From positions 310,001 through 374,000 of the forward strand of contig JACJZI010000004.1 in the NCBI GenBank assembly GCA_020635655.1: a DNA stretch of 64,000 bases. The letters are read 5' to 3'. This DNA is from Flavobacteriales bacterium. Lineage in GTDB: Bacteria; Bacteroidota; Bacteroidia; Flavobacteriales_F; PHOS-HE28. The notes beneath the pieces were generated by a model, which was given only the letters and a program-made list of their open reading frames with translations, was not told where the DNA came from and ran no database searches. Made by a program: the position numbers and the translations under genes. Positions within the stretch are counted from its first letter, which is position 1. Each line of letters opens with the position of its first letter. Below, one piece after another: positions 62,135 to 64,000 of the stretch.

Positions 62135-63154
62135 ATGACGACCAGAAGACGCTTCCTGCGAGTTGGTTTGGCCGGATCCGCGGCAGCGGTCCTCGCAAGG
62201 AGCTTCGCTCAGGAAAGAAGCGCGCCGCTTGCTCCCATTTCATCCGGGACCGGTCCGGTCATCATCAGCACATGGGACCACGGTCTGCCGGCGAGCGTGA
62301 AGGCCCTGGAGGTGCTTGGGGCGGGCGGCAGCGTGCTCGACGCCGTGGAACAGGGCGTCATGCTCGTTGAGAGCGACATGTCCAACCGCAGTGTCGGGCT
62401 CGGTGGACTTCCGGATCGGGATGGACATGTCACCCTTGATGCCTGCATCCAGGACCACGATTGCCACGCGGGGTCGGTCGCATTCCTCGAACATTTCGAG
62501 CATCCGATCAGTATCGCGCGCGCGGTCATGGAGCGTACCCCACACGTCATGCTGGTAGGGGAGGGCGCAGCGCAATGGGCCCTGGCCAATGGGTTCAACA
62601 AGAGGCTGGTGGATATCCCTGAAGTGACCGAGCGCTGGAAGCAATGGCTCAGAACCAGCGATTACACGCCTGGTGTGAACAGTGAGAATGCTCCTGCGGG
62701 CAGGGGGGATGCCCTGGACCACGATACCATCGGCATGCTGGCCCTGGATGCCGAAGGACGCATGGCGGGTTCTTGCACGACAAGCGGTCTGGCCTTCAAG
62801 GTCCATGGCCGTGTGGGGGATTCACCCATCATCGGTGCGGGGCTCTTTGTGGATGGTGAGGTAGGTGGTGCATGTGCCACCGGTACCGGCGAGCTCGTGA
62901 TGCGTACGGCGGGAAGCCATACGGTCGTGGAACTGATGCGTCAGGGGATCGGACCTCAGGAAGCCTGCCGTCAGGCGGTGGACCGCATCCTTCGGAAACA
63001 TCCGGGTCTCGTCGGCCAACAGGTCGGTTTCCTTGCCCTACGCAAGGACGGCGCCTGCGGAGGACATGCCATCTACAACGGCTTCACGTACGCACACATC
63101 ACCGCCGATCTTCAACAGATGGTGGACGCCTCCTACGTCCGCAAATGGGAGTGA
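62135..63154 (+). CDS. N4-(beta-N-acetylglucosaminyl)-L-asparaginase (glycosylasparaginase), Tat-exported
   Basis: A 339-residue Ntn hydrolase that splits the N-acetylglucosamine-asparagine bond of N-glycoproteins. The N-terminus TTRRRFLRVGLAGSAAAVLA is a twin-arginine signal, so the enzyme is exported folded. The autocleavage/nucleophile threonine is in DHDTIGMLALD, followed by GRVGDSPIIGAGLFVDGEVG and GACATGTGE, the glycosylasparaginase form of these motifs. IISTWDHG near residue 42 fits the substrate strand. ATG 62135 (MTTRRRF) is preferred to GTG 62087, which would lie in the terminator hairpin. It is a distant relative of the cytoplasmic isoaspartyl peptidase at 6268. Confidence 0.9.
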   Translation: MTTRRRFLRVGLAGSAAAVLARSFAQERSAPLAPISSGTGPVIISTWDHGLPASVKALEVLGAGGSVLDAVEQGVMLVESDMSNRSVGLGGLPDRDGHVTLDACIQDHDCHAGSVAFLEHFEHPISIARAVMERTPHVMLVGEGAAQWALANGFNKRLVDIPEVTERWKQWLRTSDYTPGVNSENAPAGRGDALDHDTIGMLALDAEGRMAGSCTTSGLAFKVHGRVGDSPIIGAGLFVDGEVGGACATGTGELVMRTAGSHTVVELMRQGIGPQEACRQAVDRILRKHPGLVGQQVGFLALRKDGACGGHAIYNGFTYAHITADLQQMVDASYVRKWE

Positions 63155-63178
63155 ACCGGGCGATCCCTCAGCAGCGAT

Positions 63179-63186
63179 TACATTTG
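63179..63186 (+). promoter_or_regulatory. -7 box fused to start codon (TTTG-N4-ATG)
   Basis: TACATTTG is an exact TAnnTTTG match; four bases later is ATG 63191. This is the clearest case of the leaderless geometry in the window. Confidence 0.6.
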
Positions 63187-63190
63187 TTCG

Positions 63191-63529
63191 ATGCGAACAT
63201 TGCGTGCCATCGCGCTCATTGGGGCCATCTGCCTCGTTCCATGGCTCTCTGCCAAGGGAGATGACGATGCAAAGCGCGCGACGGCCATAGTGGAATGTTC
63301 ACGTACCTCGGCCTTCATCAAGGTGCAGGTCCACGGTGATCATCGGATCGGCAGGGTGACGATCGAAGTGCGCGATCTGAAGGGCCGCACATGGTACAAG
63401 GAGGAAGGCAAGGCGATGACGGCCGATCTCGTACGACTCCTTGACAAAGGGGTCTTCCCGCAAGGGGAAATGCAACTGCTGATCACCGGGCGTGACCTCC
63501 GGATCGATCAGCATTTCGTGGTCCGCTAG
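63191..63529 (+). CDS. Small secreted protein of unknown function
   Basis: A 112-residue protein with a signal peptide (AIALIGAICLVPWLSA). The mature 90 residues are beta-rich: SAFIKVQVHGDHRIGRVTIEVRD, then a stretch ending PQGEMQLLITGRDLRIDQHFVVR. The end has the rhythm of T9SS type A tails (strand, turn with Gly, strand, basic end), but the usual PNP start motif is missing, so it may be a stand-alone relative of that fold; low certainty. The exact promoter box four bases before the ATG supports expression and this start. It converges on the partial gene at 63533. Confidence 0.7.
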   Translation: MRTLRAIALIGAICLVPWLSAKGDDDAKRATAIVECSRTSAFIKVQVHGDHRIGRVTIEVRDLKGRTWYKEEGKAMTADLVRLLDKGVFPQGEMQLLITGRDLRIDQHFVVR

Positions 63530-63532
63530 GAC

Positions 63533-64000
63533 CTACCAGGCTTGATGCAACAATCCCAGAAGGTCCGCATGGGCCTGTGCTTCCGTTGCGTCCGGTCCAT
63601 CCGCACGTGCCGCGACCGGAACACCGGCGCCGTTCGTCCTGCTCCGATCGGCTTCCTTTCGGGATGCCGCCACACCACCTGCGGCCTCCAAGGCCGAGGC
63701 GGTCCGGTCCTTCGCCACTTCGTTATCCGCCATCTGCTTATCCAGGTCCAGGGACACACGGTCGTAGGCCGGGGGGTCCTCCGCCGGAGCCATCTCCTCC
63801 ATGACGACGTCCGCCACCTGGGCCTGCTCGTCGGCCACCGTTCCGGTCATGGCCTTGAAGTGTACATCCCGGGTGTCACCGCTTGCTGAAGGTGTTCTTG
63901 TCGGGGCATCGGTCCTTTGTTCAAGGACCAAGTTGCCCGCCTCCCTGATCGACCTCTTATCGGCCGGGGCAGGGACCACCTCTGCATTCCTTGTTCCACC
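63533..64000 (-). CDS. C-terminal part of an Ala/Asp/Glu-rich protein (5' end outside window)
   Basis: The minus-strand frame is open to the end of the window, giving at least 155 residues without a credible start (GTG 63979 is possible but the frame continues upstream of it). Composition is low complexity: rich in Ala, Asp, Glu and Arg, with segments such as VVMEEMAPAEDPPAYDR and DKQMADNEVAKDRTASAL, and a short hydrophobic end LLGLLHQAW. No domain recognised. The 3 bp convergent gap to the previous gene is in keeping with the gene density here. Confidence 0.55.
   Translation of the reverse strand, partial: GGTRNAEVVPAPADKRSIREAGNLVLEQRTDAPTRTPSASGDTRDVHFKAMTGTVADEQAQVADVVMEEMAPAEDPPAYDRVSLDLDKQMADNEVAKDRTASALEAAGGVAASRKEADRSRTNGAGVPVAARADGPDATEAQAHADLLGLLHQAW

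Noticed and set aside
1..64000. tRNA, rRNA, insertion sequences, prophage or integrase genes
   Set aside because: Looked for in gaps and in gene content; nothing supportable found. Gaps are too short and no transposase, integrase or inverted-repeat ends were recognised.

Overview
The window is a GC-rich (roughly 60%) chromosomal stretch of a member of the Bacteroidota, most likely a Flavobacteriales-type environmental lineage. The signs are promoter -7 boxes of the TAnnTTTG kind, type IX secretion (T9SS) sorting domains of both the gliding-associated and the type A kind, a PorE-like envelope protein, DUF4920/DUF1573/DUF1599 family genes, and two gene strings familiar from that phylum (folP, DUF1599, DoxX, tpiA, prmA; and nusB, DUF1573, yajC, coaE). 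Coding density is very high. Neighbours often overlap by 4 bp, and only one gap exceeds 300 bp. I saw no rRNA, tRNA, CRISPR array, insertion sequence, prophage or integrase.

Layout. 1-540: C-terminal end of a surface protein that starts outside the window. 0.6-7.2 kb: rimK, a PHB-depolymerase-like esterase, an FAD oxidoreductase, a RimK-associated retropepsin-like protein, DUF4920, PAP2 phosphatase and isoaspartyl peptidase. 7.3-10.7 kb: LemA and two TPM-domain proteins, then a TerB/DnaJ protein and a TPR protein. The last three of these five genes (8.88-10.64 kb) carry about eight single-base frameshifts, the only such cluster in the window. 10.8-20.8 kb: an MMPL/RND transporter, a WG-repeat protein, and an 1801-residue T9SS adhesin with 21 tandem Ig-like repeats, nine of them nearly identical (207 bp each). 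20.8-25.8 kb: a spermidine-synthase-like methyltransferase, two convergent membrane-bound class III nucleotide cyclases around a propeller-like secreted protein, and small membrane/secreted proteins. 25.8-44.0 kb: folP, DUF1599, DoxX, an orphan DppB-like permease, an SGNH lipoprotein, then a tightly overlapping run tpiA, prmA, a 1512-aa unknown protein, plsY and a 2072-aa TPR/propeller/coiled-coil/SPOR-like protein. 44.1-54.8 kb: clpS, M48 lipoprotein protease, ABC exporter, leucine dehydrogenase, nusB-DUF1573-yajC-coaE, exonuclease, acyltransferase, cyclophilin lipoprotein and DEAD-box helicase. 54.9-64.0 kb: an orphan TPR histidine kinase, GH20 hexosaminidase, ROK kinase and FucP-type transporter, a T9SS type A secreted protein, a Tat-exported glycosylasparaginase, and two small unknowns at the right edge.

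How parts fit. The 31-44 kb run joins central metabolism (tpiA), ribosomal protein methylation (prmA) and phospholipid synthesis (plsY) to two giant envelope proteins. The right end looks like a salvage set for N-acetylglucosamine from glycoproteins: a glycosylasparaginase and a hexosaminidase release the sugar, and a transporter and kinase pair takes it in.

The most unusual observations are: a recurrent TTTG-N4-ATG arrangement that predicts leaderless transcripts for at least seven genes; the PorE-like N-terminal module joined to a very long coiled coil and twin SPOR-like domains; the freshly expanded adhesin repeats with two-unit higher-order structure; an intrinsic terminator lying inside the signal-peptide codons of the PAP2 gene; and face-to-face -7 boxes at 47.1 kb.
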